A stretch of DNA of 5,237 bases from a bacterium (GTDB lineage: Bacteria; Acidobacteriota; Blastocatellia; Pyrinomonadales; Pyrinomonadaceae): contig JAQSDP010000169.1 of the NCBI GenBank assembly GCA_029945985.1, positions 1-5,237 on the forward strand, in the 5' to 3' direction. Made by a program: the position numbers and the translations under genes. The notes below the pieces were generated by a model. That model was not told the origin of the DNA, ran no database searches, and worked only from the letters and a program-made list of their open reading frames with translations. This document shows, piece after piece, positions 1 through 5,237 of the stretch. How positions within the stretch are numbered: position 1 is the first letter of the stretch; each line of letters starts with the position of its first letter.

Positions 1-435
1 ATCATTCCAATTGAAGATGGGGGCGTCGATGCCGTGGCCGACGAACACGATCTCGGAATCCAGCGAAACGTCAGCTTTCTGAGCACTAGTTGACGCGACG
101 AATTCTTCCGCGAAATTGAAGGTTTGGGCTCCACCAGGGCCCGTGACGTTGAGCTTCGTGTTCGGATCCGCCTTTACGCCAACCATCTTTACGTTCTGAA
201 AATAGCTCTTGCCGTTACCCGGCTTGACGCCGGCCGCCTTCATCTCGTCAGCGATGTACTGCGCGGCCCGCTTTCCACCAGCGGTCCCGGGCCCGCGGCC
301 TTCGAAGTCGTCAGCCGAAAGCCTGATCACCCGCTGACGCATCTTGTCGGCGTTGAAGTGTTTGGTGAAGTCTTGCCCAATGGCAGTAGATATCAGGCTT
401 GCGGTAATTAGGATCAACGACAGTTTCTTGTTCAT
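1..435 (-). CDS. Secreted M28-family metallopeptidase, N-terminal part (cut by window edge)
   Basis: The frame is open from the ATG at 435-433 to the window edge, giving 145 residues with the C-terminus missing. Residues 1-20 form a signal peptide: MNKK, a hydrophobic stretch LSLILITASLISTAIG, then a likely cleavage before QDF. Residues 40-72 contain SADDFEGRGPGTAGGKRAAQ followed by YIADEMKAAGVKP, and residues 128-145 read EIVFVGHGIDAPIFNWND. In secreted M28 zinc peptidases the first block is the typical N-terminal helix region, and a phrase like the second opens the inserted PA-type domain. The zinc-binding and catalytic residues lie further on and are not in the window, so activity cannot be judged. 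The expected role is an exported aminopeptidase-like enzyme acting on peptides outside the cytoplasm. A good ribosome binding site (446-452) supports this start. It is the last visible gene of the minus-strand cluster, 50 bases after the TAA that would end the extended lipoprotein frame. Family assignment is fairly sure; substrate is unknown. Confidence 0.88.
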   Translation of the reverse strand, partial: MNKKLSLILITASLISTAIGQDFTKHFNADKMRQRVIRLSADDFEGRGPGTAGGKRAAQYIADEMKAAGVKPGNGKSYFQNVKMVGVKADPNTKLNVTGPGGAQTFNFAEEFVASTSAQKADVSLDSEIVFVGHGIDAPIFNWND

Positions 436-445
436 AGTTAAAGTG

Positions 446-452
446 CTTCCTC
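446..452 (-). promoter_or_regulatory. Ribosome binding site of the M28 peptidase
   Basis: On the minus strand the sequence reads GAGGAAG, then a 10-base spacer, then ATG at 435-433. The core is strong and the spacing slightly long. It fixes the start directly ahead of a clear signal peptide. Confidence 0.65.
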
Positions 453-485
453 AATCGTATCGACCTCGACAGCTAAAGTTGAAGT

Positions 486-614
486 TTACTGATCGGGATA
501 CTTTCCGATGATGGGTCGGTACCCGTATGAAAACGACAATGTCCAGTAAGAAGCGGCATTTCCTTCAGTCCTATCCAAAGTAAGGTCGGCGTCGAGGCCG
601 CCCTTGCAGAACTT
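486..614 (-). pseudogene. In-frame C-terminal continuation of the lipoprotein beyond a TAG
   Basis: Directly after the lipoprotein's TAG (617-615) the same frame stays open for 42 codons and ends in TAA at 488-486. The translation begins KFCKGGLDADLTLDRTEG and continues NAASYWTLSFSYGYRP to a final DQ. It looks like real protein, with alternating hydrophobic and polar residues, aromatics suited to a final beta-hairpin, and Gly/Asp turns. The FCKGG opening followed by a beta-strand pattern resembles the C-terminal ends I associate with small acidobacterial lipoproteins. That resemblance is recall and was not searched. Reading the TAG as an amino acid would give a 138-residue protein ending 50 bases before the M28 start, a spacing as tidy as elsewhere in the cluster. 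I infer a nonsense mutation (for example CAG to TAG), a sequencing error, or less likely readthrough. No separate start codon with a ribosome binding site is apparent, so it is not annotated as an independent gene. Confidence 0.6.
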
Positions 615-902
615 CTAGCCGTCCATTTGAGTCCAGCCGTTGTCAGACAGATAGGAAACGATCACGTCGCTGAACTCCGATCGAGTGAGTTCTGTCCGGA
701 AGACGATGTAAGACTGGGCCTTACTTTGCTTAAGAAAGGTCTCACGCCTATTCACACCAGTTCTCACCGGTATCGGGACGCGCCCTAATTCGGCCTCGAC
801 CTCCATTTCAGCCTTTCTTAATCGTTCAGGATCAGGGCCACACGCCACCAGAAGGAACAGGGCGACGAGCCAGCACTTTCTCAAAATACAGGATCGCAAC
901 AC
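615..902 (-). CDS. Small lipoprotein of unknown function, apparently truncated by TAG
   Basis: Starting from GTG at 902-900 this encodes 95 residues. The N-terminus is basic (R3, R8, K9), then hydrophobic (WLVALFLLVA), and ends in a lipobox L18-V19-A20-C21. It should therefore be exported, lipidated at Cys21 and cleaved by signal peptidase II. The mature part is charged (PERLRKAEMEVEAELGRVPI) and then holds a compact region with SYIVFRTELTRSEFSDVIVS followed by YLSDNGWTQMDG. I recognise no named family. The GTG overlaps the folE stop by one base (TAGTG), and a TTG at 899-897 lies at better distance from AAAAGG (912-907), so either may be the true start. Coupling to folE translation is likely. 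The frame could be extended upstream to an ATG at 1022, but that would overlap folE by about 120 bases and put a non-export-like sequence before the signal peptide. The protein is probably shorter than its original form: see the in-frame continuation at 614-486. Confidence 0.72.
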   Translation of the reverse strand: MLRSCILRKCWLVALFLLVACGPDPERLRKAEMEVEAELGRVPIPVRTGVNRRETFLKQSKAQSYIVFRTELTRSEFSDVIVSYLSDNGWTQMDG

Positions 903-1480
903 TAGCCTTTTATGAGTGACATCGCTTCGGCGCGCGTACGCGAATCGCGTCGGAAACCGCCGAGGACGGCGGACGTGATCGTGATCGCACCGGGCTTTTT
1001 GACTCCGCGGAGCGTCATGCATGTATGCTCTGCCTCCACTACGACCATCACGCCGAGCGGCTTCAGTTCGTCGAAAAGCGTATTCGCGATCTGTTGAGTT
1101 AACCTTTCCTGGACCTGCAGACGGCGCGAAAAGATCTCGGCGATACGTGCAAGTTTAGACAAGCCGACGATTCTGCCGCCTTTTGGGATATAAGCAATGT
1201 GGCATTTGCCGACAAACGGTGCGAGGTGATGTTCGCAGACGGAGGCGATAGATATGTCTTTGACGATGACCATCTCATCGTGCGAATCGCCCGGCAGCGG
1301 GACAATGTGCGCCTTTGCGTCTTCCCACATGCCCTCCGTCAACTCTGCATAAAAATCAGCCACGCGCTCCGGCGTTTTCAGCAGGCCGTCGCGATCGGGG
1401 TCTTCGCCCATCCCTTCAAGCATGAGCCGTACTCCGGCCGCGATCTTATCACGGTCAATTTTTGATTTTTTCTTAGCCAA
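902..1480 (-). CDS. folE: GTP cyclohydrolase I
   Basis: This enzyme converts GTP to 7,8-dihydroneopterin triphosphate, the first step towards tetrahydrofolate and a precursor for other pterins and for queuosine. It is a cytoplasmic homodecamer of the type I fold. The 192-residue protein has the family signature VCEHHLAPFVGKCHIAYIP at 81-99, LSKLARIAEIFSRRLQVQER at 107-126, and VEAEHTCMTLRGVKKPG at 148-164. Zinc ligands by analogy with E. coli FolE are Cys82, His85 and Cys154. His84 and His152 match the conserved active-site histidines. All are present, so it should be an active zinc-dependent enzyme. It is shorter than E. coli FolE (222 residues) only at the N-terminus, as in many bacteria. 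The start is TTG (1480-1478), chosen because a strong ribosome binding site lies just before it and the protein then begins with the usual Lys-rich lead. It sits 9 bases after larC and overlaps the next gene by one base. Confidence 0.97.
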   Translation of the reverse strand: MAKKKSKIDRDKIAAGVRLMLEGMGEDPDRDGLLKTPERVADFYAELTEGMWEDAKAHIVPLPGDSHDEMVIVKDISIASVCEHHLAPFVGKCHIAYIPKGGRIVGLSKLARIAEIFSRRLQVQERLTQQIANTLFDELKPLGVMVVVEAEHTCMTLRGVKKPGAITITSAVLGGFRRDSRTRAEAMSLIKG

Positions 1481-1483
1481 GTT

Positions 1484-1491
1484 CTTCCTCT
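1484..1491 (-). promoter_or_regulatory. Ribosome binding site deciding the TTG start of folE
   Basis: The minus strand reads TAGAGGAAGAACTTG from the larC stop codon into the folE start. The AGAGGAAG core overlaps the last two bases of the larC stop (TAG, 1492-1490) and lies about 4-6 bases before TTG. Ribosomes ending larC would be released on top of the folE initiation site, which implies coupled translation. Confidence 0.7.
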
Positions 1492-2659
1492 ATTTCGAGA
1501 CCTTTGCGACGGCATCTGCCACCGCCTTGATCGATACCCCACTCGCTGCCGCAGCAGCCTTCAAATCTTCGAACTCCGGATTGCTGTTGACCGCCTTGCC
1601 ACCGAGATAAGCGGTCTTCACGCCGATGTCGCCGAATTCCGTGGTGACCGAGCCAACCAACCTATCGAGGCTATGCCGTTCTACACGGCGGATGCGTACC
1701 CCGATAGTCGAGGTTTCTCGGTAAAAAAGGTCAAGGAACTTCTGCTCATCAGCCGTCCGACAAAGTACCGAAACCATGGTCGCAGGACGGTTCTTTTTCA
1801 TCTGGATCGGCGTGAACCAGCAATCCAGAGCGCCCTCAGCGAAAGCCAGGTCCATGAAGTGGCCGAGTATCTGCGGTGAAAGATCGTCGATGTTCGTTTC
1901 GAGAACGGCGAGTTGTTCAGTTCCAGATCCCTTGCTTGCGACTGCCGCTTCACCGATCATCACGCGAAGTACATTAGGGAATTTGTCGTACGTCCGCGTT
2001 CCCGCCCCGTATCCGGTACGTTCAAGTGTCATCTCAGGTATCGAGCCGTAACTATCACATAACGCTGTGATTATCGCCGCACCGGTTGGTGTTATCATCT
2101 CGCCGGTGATTTCGGTTGAATAGAATGGGATCTCTTTCAAAAGCTCAACAACCGCTGGCGGCGGAACCGGAAATTTTCCGTGCGCCATGTCGACGAATCC
2201 GCTTCCGACGTGGATCTTGGACGCCGCGAACTGCCCTATTCCCATCATCTCGAATCCGATACATGACCCCACGATATCGATGATCGCGTCAAAGGCTCCG
2301 ACCTCGTGGAAATGAACCTTCGCTGGCTCGATACCATGGACGGACGCCTCGGCGGCGGCGAGGCGTCGAAAGATGGCGATCGAACTTTCCTTCACCCCAT
2401 CCGAGAGTTCCGATTCGCTGATGATCCGTTCGACCTCGGGTAGATGCCGATGGTTCTTTTCATCCGGGATTACGACGCGGACATGCGTCGATGAAATTCC
2501 GGAGCGATCCACCGTTTCGACCGTGAGTTCGAATTCCGGCAGGCCGAGTTTGGTCAACTCTTTCTTAAGAGCGTCGGCATCTAGACCGGCTGCGATCAGA
2601 GCACTGAGAACCATGTTCCCACTGGCACCCGCAAAACAGTCGAAATAAAGCGTTTTCAT
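1490..2659 (-). CDS. larC: Nickel-pincer cofactor biosynthesis protein LarC (nickel insertase)
   Basis: LarC proteins (formerly DUF111) are CTP-dependent cyclometallases. They insert nickel into the bis-thioacid nicotinate nucleotide made by LarB and LarE, giving the NPN cofactor used by lactate racemase LarA and relatives. The 389-residue protein has the family's N-terminal FDCFAGASGNM (6-16), HRHLPEVERII (70-80), VHFHEVGAFDAIIDIVG (115-131), HGKFPVPPPA (160-169) and ITPTGAA (189-195). The C-terminal half carries ETNIDDLSPQILGHFMD (254-270) and ALDCWFTPIQMKKNRP (277-292). Both the LarC1-like and LarC2-like parts lie in one uninterrupted frame, whereas Lactiplantibacillus plantarum joins them by programmed frameshifting. 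Length is normal for the family. The ATG at 2659-2657 begins with the standard MKTLYFDCF, so the start is secure although no clear ribosome binding site precedes it. It heads the minus-strand cluster. No LarA, LarB or LarE is visible in the window, so the client enzyme is unknown. Confidence 0.95.
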   Translation of the reverse strand: MKTLYFDCFAGASGNMVLSALIAAGLDADALKKELTKLGLPEFELTVETVDRSGISSTHVRVVIPDEKNHRHLPEVERIISESELSDGVKESSIAIFRRLAAAEASVHGIEPAKVHFHEVGAFDAIIDIVGSCIGFEMMGIGQFAASKIHVGSGFVDMAHGKFPVPPPAVVELLKEIPFYSTEITGEMITPTGAAIITALCDSYGSIPEMTLERTGYGAGTRTYDKFPNVLRVMIGEAAVASKGSGTEQLAVLETNIDDLSPQILGHFMDLAFAEGALDCWFTPIQMKKNRPATMVSVLCRTADEQKFLDLFYRETSTIGVRIRRVERHSLDRLVGSVTTEFGDIGVKTAYLGGKAVNSNPEFEDLKAAAAASGVSIKAVADAVAKVSK

Positions 2660-2692
2660 CCGTATACGATTTTATTCTATCGCGACTGCCGA

Positions 2693-2736
2693 GCGAAATC
2701 GAGATTCTGCTGATACGAATCCGATACTCGTTTCGC
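2693..2736. repeat. Imperfect inverted repeat in the divergent intergenic region
   Basis: The left arm GCGAAATCGAG (2693-2703) pairs with the right arm CTCGTTTCGC (2727-2736) apart from one extra T. Nested inside, GATTC (2703-2707) faces GAATC (2717-2721) across a 9-base gap. The dyad covers most of the spacer between the candidate promoters. It could be a regulator site acting on both genes or a leader hairpin. It could also be chance in CGA-rich DNA. Confidence 0.4.
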
Positions 2737-2746
2737 GTACCTACAC

Positions 2747-2751
2747 AGGAG
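2747..2751 (+). promoter_or_regulatory. Ribosome binding site of the small secreted protein
   Basis: AGGAG lies 7 bases before the ATG at 2759, with near-ideal sequence and spacing. It confirms that this short gene is translated from the signal-peptide methionine. Confidence 0.75.
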
Positions 2752-2758
2752 TCCATCT

Positions 2759-3094
2759 ATGAAGATCCGCTCAAAATTACTTGCCATCATCGCGATCGCT
2801 GCATTTTCGAATGTCGCAGCTTTCGCTGACACCCGGATTCGATTCACCAAGGTTCGTACGTCCGCTACTGTTACCGGACGAGTCGCAACTGGCGGACGCG
2901 TCTGCTATTTTGCCCGAGCAAAGGCCGGGCAGCAATTCACCGCGACGATCAGTTCGCGGAGCGGTAGGGTCAGGATCTTTGAGAGCGGCGAAACGAGCTA
3001 TGCGTACGAAGTCGAGACCGGCGGCGACCAGTCGGTGTGTGTGGATAACCTCGCCGGGGCGACCACCTACTCGCTGACCGTTTCGATAAAGTAG
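2759..3094 (+). CDS. Small secreted protein of unknown function, beta-rich, two cysteines
   Basis: The product has 111 residues. Residues 1-23 form a clear Sec signal peptide: MKIRSK, a hydrophobic core LLAIIAIAAF, and an AFA cleavage site before Asp24. The mature protein of about 88 residues begins DTRIRFTKVRTSATVTGRV and is mostly alternating Val/Ile/Thr/Arg strands with Gly turns. It includes KAGQQFTATISSRSGRVRIF (55-74) and the end LAGATTYSLTVSIK. The two cysteines, Cys49 and Cys94, both fall in the mature part and could form a disulfide after export. The pattern resembles the beta-sandwich PPC-like domains and the proteins often labelled g-type lysozyme inhibitor-like in Acidobacteriota. 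That is recall of a style, not a search result, and no function is claimed. A good ribosome binding site and a proper signal peptide make the gene itself convincing. It is followed after 40 bases by argS, which appears to have its own promoter, so a functional link with argS is not implied. Confidence 0.85.
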   Translation: MKIRSKLLAIIAIAAFSNVAAFADTRIRFTKVRTSATVTGRVATGGRVCYFARAKAGQQFTATISSRSGRVRIFESGETSYAYEVETGGDQSVCVDNLAGATTYSLTVSIK

Positions 3095-3111
3095 GCTCAG
3101 AGACGTATAAT
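3083..3111 (+). promoter_or_regulatory. Probable argS promoter
   Basis: A perfect TATAAT stands at 3106-3111. With a 17-base spacer the -35 position holds TCGATA (3083-3088), matching TTGACA at 4 of 6 positions. The -35 lies inside the last codons of the upstream gene. Transcription would begin near 3118, leaving a leader of about 17 bases, too short for a T-box or riboswitch. Confidence 0.5.
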
Positions 3112-3136
3112 TGCGGTTTTGACATCGAACCGCAAT
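3110..3136 (+). repeat. Perfect 9-bp inverted repeat overlapping the argS start codon
   Basis: ATTGCGGTT (3110-3118) is followed by the 9-base spacer TTGACATCG and the exact reverse complement AACCGCAAT (3128-3136). The last two bases of the right arm are the first two of the argS ATG. The left arm overlaps the end of the TATAAT box. It could be a DNA operator spanning -10 to start. In longer transcripts reading through from upstream it could be an RNA hairpin that hides the start codon. No run of T follows, so it is not a standard terminator. Confidence 0.7.
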
Positions 3137-5135
3137 GACGCTGACAGAACTTCAATCAATGCTTCGCGAGAAAGTCCGCGAGGCTGCTCAAGATAAATTC
3201 CAGATTGCTCTCGACCAAATCATCGACGAGGTTCCGCCCAAGACGGAGCTCGGCGATCTGGCATTTCCCGTTGCTTTCGAGCTCGCGAAACAGATCAAAC
3301 AGGCGACCGGCGAAAAACAGAACCCGCGCAATTTGGCTGAGACGCTCAAGGCGGAGCTTGAATCGATCGAGTTCGTAGATCGCGTTGAAGTTGCAGGAGC
3401 GGGATATCTCAATGTTTTCTTCGATCGTGCCCGATTCCTTGCCGACAACCTGAACTCCTCACCGCTTCCCGGGCTGCAAGAGCCGGAGGGCCGGAAGATG
3501 TGTGTCGAGCATACGTCGGTCAATCCGAACAAAGCCGCCCATATCGGACACGTCAGGAATTCAGTCATCGGCGATACTTTCCAGAGAATCCTGAAGGCGA
3601 CTGGGAAACACGTTGAGGTTCAGAATTATATCGACAATACAGGCGTGCAGGTAGCAGACGTCGTGGTCGGTTTCATGTACGTCGAGGATCGTGATCTTGA
3701 TTCGATCAAGGCTCTCGACGAGCAGTTGTCGGCCGACGGTGTTTCTTTCGATTTCTATTGCTGGGATCTTTATGCGAAGGTCGGGCAGCTCTATCAGACC
3801 GACGAAGAACTGAAATCGAAACGTGCCGAGGTTCTGCACCTGATAGAGGAAGGTGACAATCCCACCGCGGACTTGGCTGACTACGTTGCAACTCGCAATG
3901 TTGAATGCATCACGAAAACGATGGCCCGGCTTTCCATCCGATATGATCTGCTGCCGCGCGAGTCCGAGATCCTGCACCTTCACTTTTGGGACAAGGCGTT
4001 CGCGCAAATGAAAGATCGCGGGGTGATTCGTCTCGAAAACGAAGGTAAGCACGCCGGATGCTGGGTGATGCCGTTCGAATTGCACGAGGGCACGGACGAG
4101 CACGAGGCCGACAAGATCCTCGTTCGCTCTAATGGGACGGTTACCTACACGGGTAAGGACATCGCTTATCAGATGTGGAAGCTCGGTGTTTTGGGGATGG
4201 ACTTTCACTATAAGCCGTTCTTCAAGTACGAAGACGGAAAAGAGATTTGGATAACAACGACCGAAGAGCACACGGATGTCCGCGTTCCCGAGTTTGGCCA
4301 CGGCGAGACCGTTTACAATGTTATCGACTCGCGTCAGTCGTACCCTCAGGAGGTCGTAAAGAAGGGCGTGGCGGCGATCCATCCGGAGATCGGCGAAGGC
4401 GGCAGCGTTCATCTTTCATACGAGATGGTGGCTCTTTCGCCGGCAGCGGCGGAAGAACTCGGATTCGCGGTGTCCGATGAAGACCGCAAGAAGCCGTTCA
4501 TCGAGATGAGCGGCCGCAAGGGCCTTGGTGTGAAGGCGGACGATCTGATCACTCGATTGGAAGAAAAAGCGTTGGTCGAGGTCGAGTCACGGCATCCTGA
4601 TACTTCAATTGATGAGAAGAAAGATATTGCCCATCAGATCGCGGTGGGAGCGCTGCGATACTTCCTCTTGAAGTTCACTCGAAACACCGTCATCGTTTTC
4701 GACTTTAATGAAGCTCTCTCCTTCGAGGGTGAGACGGGATGTTTCGTCCAATATTCGGCGGTTCGGGCCAACTCGATCTTCCGTAAACTAGAAGATCAGG
4801 GTGTGAAAATAGACGCTGATGCGATCAGTGATCTCGACAAAGTGAACGAGGTGTTCGGCTCTGATACAGGGACGGAGATCTGGTCGATGCTTACGTTCTC
4901 TTCGCGGCTTCAGGAGACTGTGGAGACAGCCGCAACCCAAAACGAGCCAGCGATACTAGCGAAGTACACATTTAGTTTGGCAAAGGCGTTCAATCTGTTC
5001 TACAGGAATCATAAGATCATTTCGGAGGCTGGCCCGGTCAAGCGTTCGATGCTGATCGCAGTCGCGGATTCTGCTCGGCGGTCGCTAACGGCGGCTCTAG
5101 ACACGATGGGAATTTCGGTACCCGAGAAGATGTAA
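3135..5135 (+). CDS. argS: Arginyl-tRNA synthetase
   Basis: This class I synthetase attaches arginine to tRNA-Arg in the cytoplasm. The 666-residue protein shows the ArgRS N-terminal additional domain (about 1-110, with LGDLAFPVAFELAKQ at 39-53). The Rossmann catalytic core contains VNPNKAAHIGHVRN (129-142, HIGH at 136-139), VQNYIDNTGVQVADVV (163-178) and RSNGTVTYTGKDIAYQMWK (331-349). A degenerate KMSKS loop, EMSGRKG, lies at 457-463. The C-terminal DALR anticodon-binding domain begins near GCFVQYSAVRANSI (535-548) and ends PEKM. Many ArgRSs lack the second lysine of KMSKS and use a lysine just before HIGH; Lys133 is in that place. The protein is roughly 90 residues longer than E. coli ArgRS (577), with extra length apparently in the core between about 180-250 and 355-450. 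No Shine-Dalgarno sequence precedes the ATG, but the N-terminal sequence fits the family and no better start is seen. It appears to be transcribed from its own promoter. Confidence 0.97.
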   Translation: MTLTELQSMLREKVREAAQDKFQIALDQIIDEVPPKTELGDLAFPVAFELAKQIKQATGEKQNPRNLAETLKAELESIEFVDRVEVAGAGYLNVFFDRARFLADNLNSSPLPGLQEPEGRKMCVEHTSVNPNKAAHIGHVRNSVIGDTFQRILKATGKHVEVQNYIDNTGVQVADVVVGFMYVEDRDLDSIKALDEQLSADGVSFDFYCWDLYAKVGQLYQTDEELKSKRAEVLHLIEEGDNPTADLADYVATRNVECITKTMARLSIRYDLLPRESEILHLHFWDKAFAQMKDRGVIRLENEGKHAGCWVMPFELHEGTDEHEADKILVRSNGTVTYTGKDIAYQMWKLGVLGMDFHYKPFFKYEDGKEIWITTTEEHTDVRVPEFGHGETVYNVIDSRQSYPQEVVKKGVAAIHPEIGEGGSVHLSYEMVALSPAAAEELGFAVSDEDRKKPFIEMSGRKGLGVKADDLITRLEEKALVEVESRHPDTSIDEKKDIAHQIAVGALRYFLLKFTRNTVIVFDFNEALSFEGETGCFVQYSAVRANSIFRKLEDQGVKIDADAISDLDKVNEVFGSDTGTEIWSMLTFSSRLQETVETAATQNEPAILAKYTFSLAKAFNLFYRNHKIISEAGPVKRSMLIAVADSARRSLTAALDTMGISVPEKM

Positions 5136-5237
5136 TTGACACGTGCGGAATCTTTCTGTTACAAGTGGAAGCTATGTTTGATCGCACTCACGAATGTTAT
5201 GCCGAAACCTGGCGAGGTCATTTCGCTTGGCGTTGGC
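5136..5237 (+). other. Unresolved right edge: possible promoter and start of another gene
   Basis: TTGACA (5136-5141) follows the argS stop immediately, and TACAAG (5160-5165, 4 of 6 to TATAAT) lies 18 bases further on, so a promoter is possible. An ATG at 5174 opens a frame to the edge (MFDRTHECYAETWRGHFAWR, then W). A second frame, open from a TTG at 5136, has an ATG at 5199 giving MPKPGEVISLGVG. The minus strand could also hold the end of a convergent gene with a stop near 5173-5175. None has a well-placed ribosome binding site or a recognisable family, so no gene is called. No terminator hairpin for argS is apparent. Confidence 0.3.

Larger units (their letters stand above)
2660..2758. 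promoter_or_regulatory. Divergent promoter region between larC and the small secreted protein gene
   Basis: These 99 bases separate two outward-facing genes and must hold both promoters unless transcription enters from elsewhere. For larC the minus strand has TAGAAT (2679-2674, 5 of 6 to TATAAT) with only a poor -35 (TCGATT, 17 bases away). This would leave a very short leader, in keeping with the missing ribosome binding site. For the plus-strand gene GATACT (2723-2728) is a possible -10 without a recognisable -35. Between them lies an imperfect dyad (2693-2736). The region is real; the individual promoter elements are weak guesses. Confidence 0.4.

Noticed and set aside
124..411. 95-codon plus-strand open frame over the M28 gene
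   Set aside because: The opposite strand has a signal peptide, ribosome binding site and M28 family motifs; this frame has none.
436..488. Separate promoter for the M28 gene (TACGAT on the minus strand)
   Set aside because: The -10 matches only 4 of 6 and the best -35 about 3 of 6, so it is too weak to list. Transcription from the upstream cluster is sufficient.
615..617. TAG recoded as pyrrolysine or another amino acid
   Set aside because: The folE, larC and secreted-protein genes in the same window all appear to end in TAG normally, and no pyl gene or recoding element is seen. Mutation or error is simpler.
903..1022. Upstream extension of the lipoprotein to an ATG at 1022
   Set aside because: It would overlap folE by 120 bases and place an Arg/His-rich, non-export sequence before a complete signal peptide and lipobox.
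3119..3124. Perfect TTGACA just before argS
   Set aside because: No -10-like sequence lies 16-18 bases downstream, which is inside argS. It is simply the loop of the inverted repeat.
3095..3134. T-box or other tRNA-sensing leader for argS
   Set aside because: Only 40 bases separate the genes, far too short for a T-box, and no conserved T-box motif is present.
3561..4412. 283-codon open frame on the minus strand inside argS
   Set aside because: It lies wholly antisense to a certain gene, has no recognisable domain, and is the kind of frame that GC-biased codon use leaves open on the opposite strand.

Overview
The window carries ordinary bacterial chromosomal genes at moderately high GC. There is no mobile element, CRISPR array or RNA gene that I can recognise. 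The protein styles suggest an Acidobacteriota relative, perhaps Blastocatellia/Pyrinomonadales: a secreted M28 peptidase, a small secreted beta-rich protein that begins RIRF after its signal peptide, a lipoprotein with an FCKGG motif, and a long arginyl-tRNA synthetase. That placement rests on family resemblance only and was not checked by any search.

Left half, minus strand, read from right to left: larC (nickel-pincer cofactor maturation, 2659-1490), folE (GTP cyclohydrolase I, 1480-902), a small lipoprotein (902-615) and the first 145 codons of a secreted M28-type metallopeptidase (435-1, running off the left edge). larC and folE are 9 bases apart, and the folE stop overlaps the lipoprotein's GTG start by one base. 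These genes are therefore probably co-transcribed and translationally coupled, although their functions are not obviously linked. The lipoprotein frame is cut by a TAG but stays open for 42 more protein-like codons, down to a TAA at 488-486. This is the most unusual thing in the window.

A 99-base divergent intergenic region (2660-2758) with an imperfect dyad separates this cluster from the plus-strand genes. These are a 111-residue secreted protein of unknown function (2759-3094) and argS (3135-5135). argS has a perfect TATAAT just upstream, no Shine-Dalgarno sequence, and a perfect 9-bp inverted repeat whose right arm includes the first two bases of the start codon.

The last 102 bases hold a possible promoter and the possible beginning of another gene, which cannot be resolved at the edge. 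I found no convincing new multi-gene system here. The findings worth following up are the TAG-interrupted lipoprotein and the argS start-site hairpin or operator.
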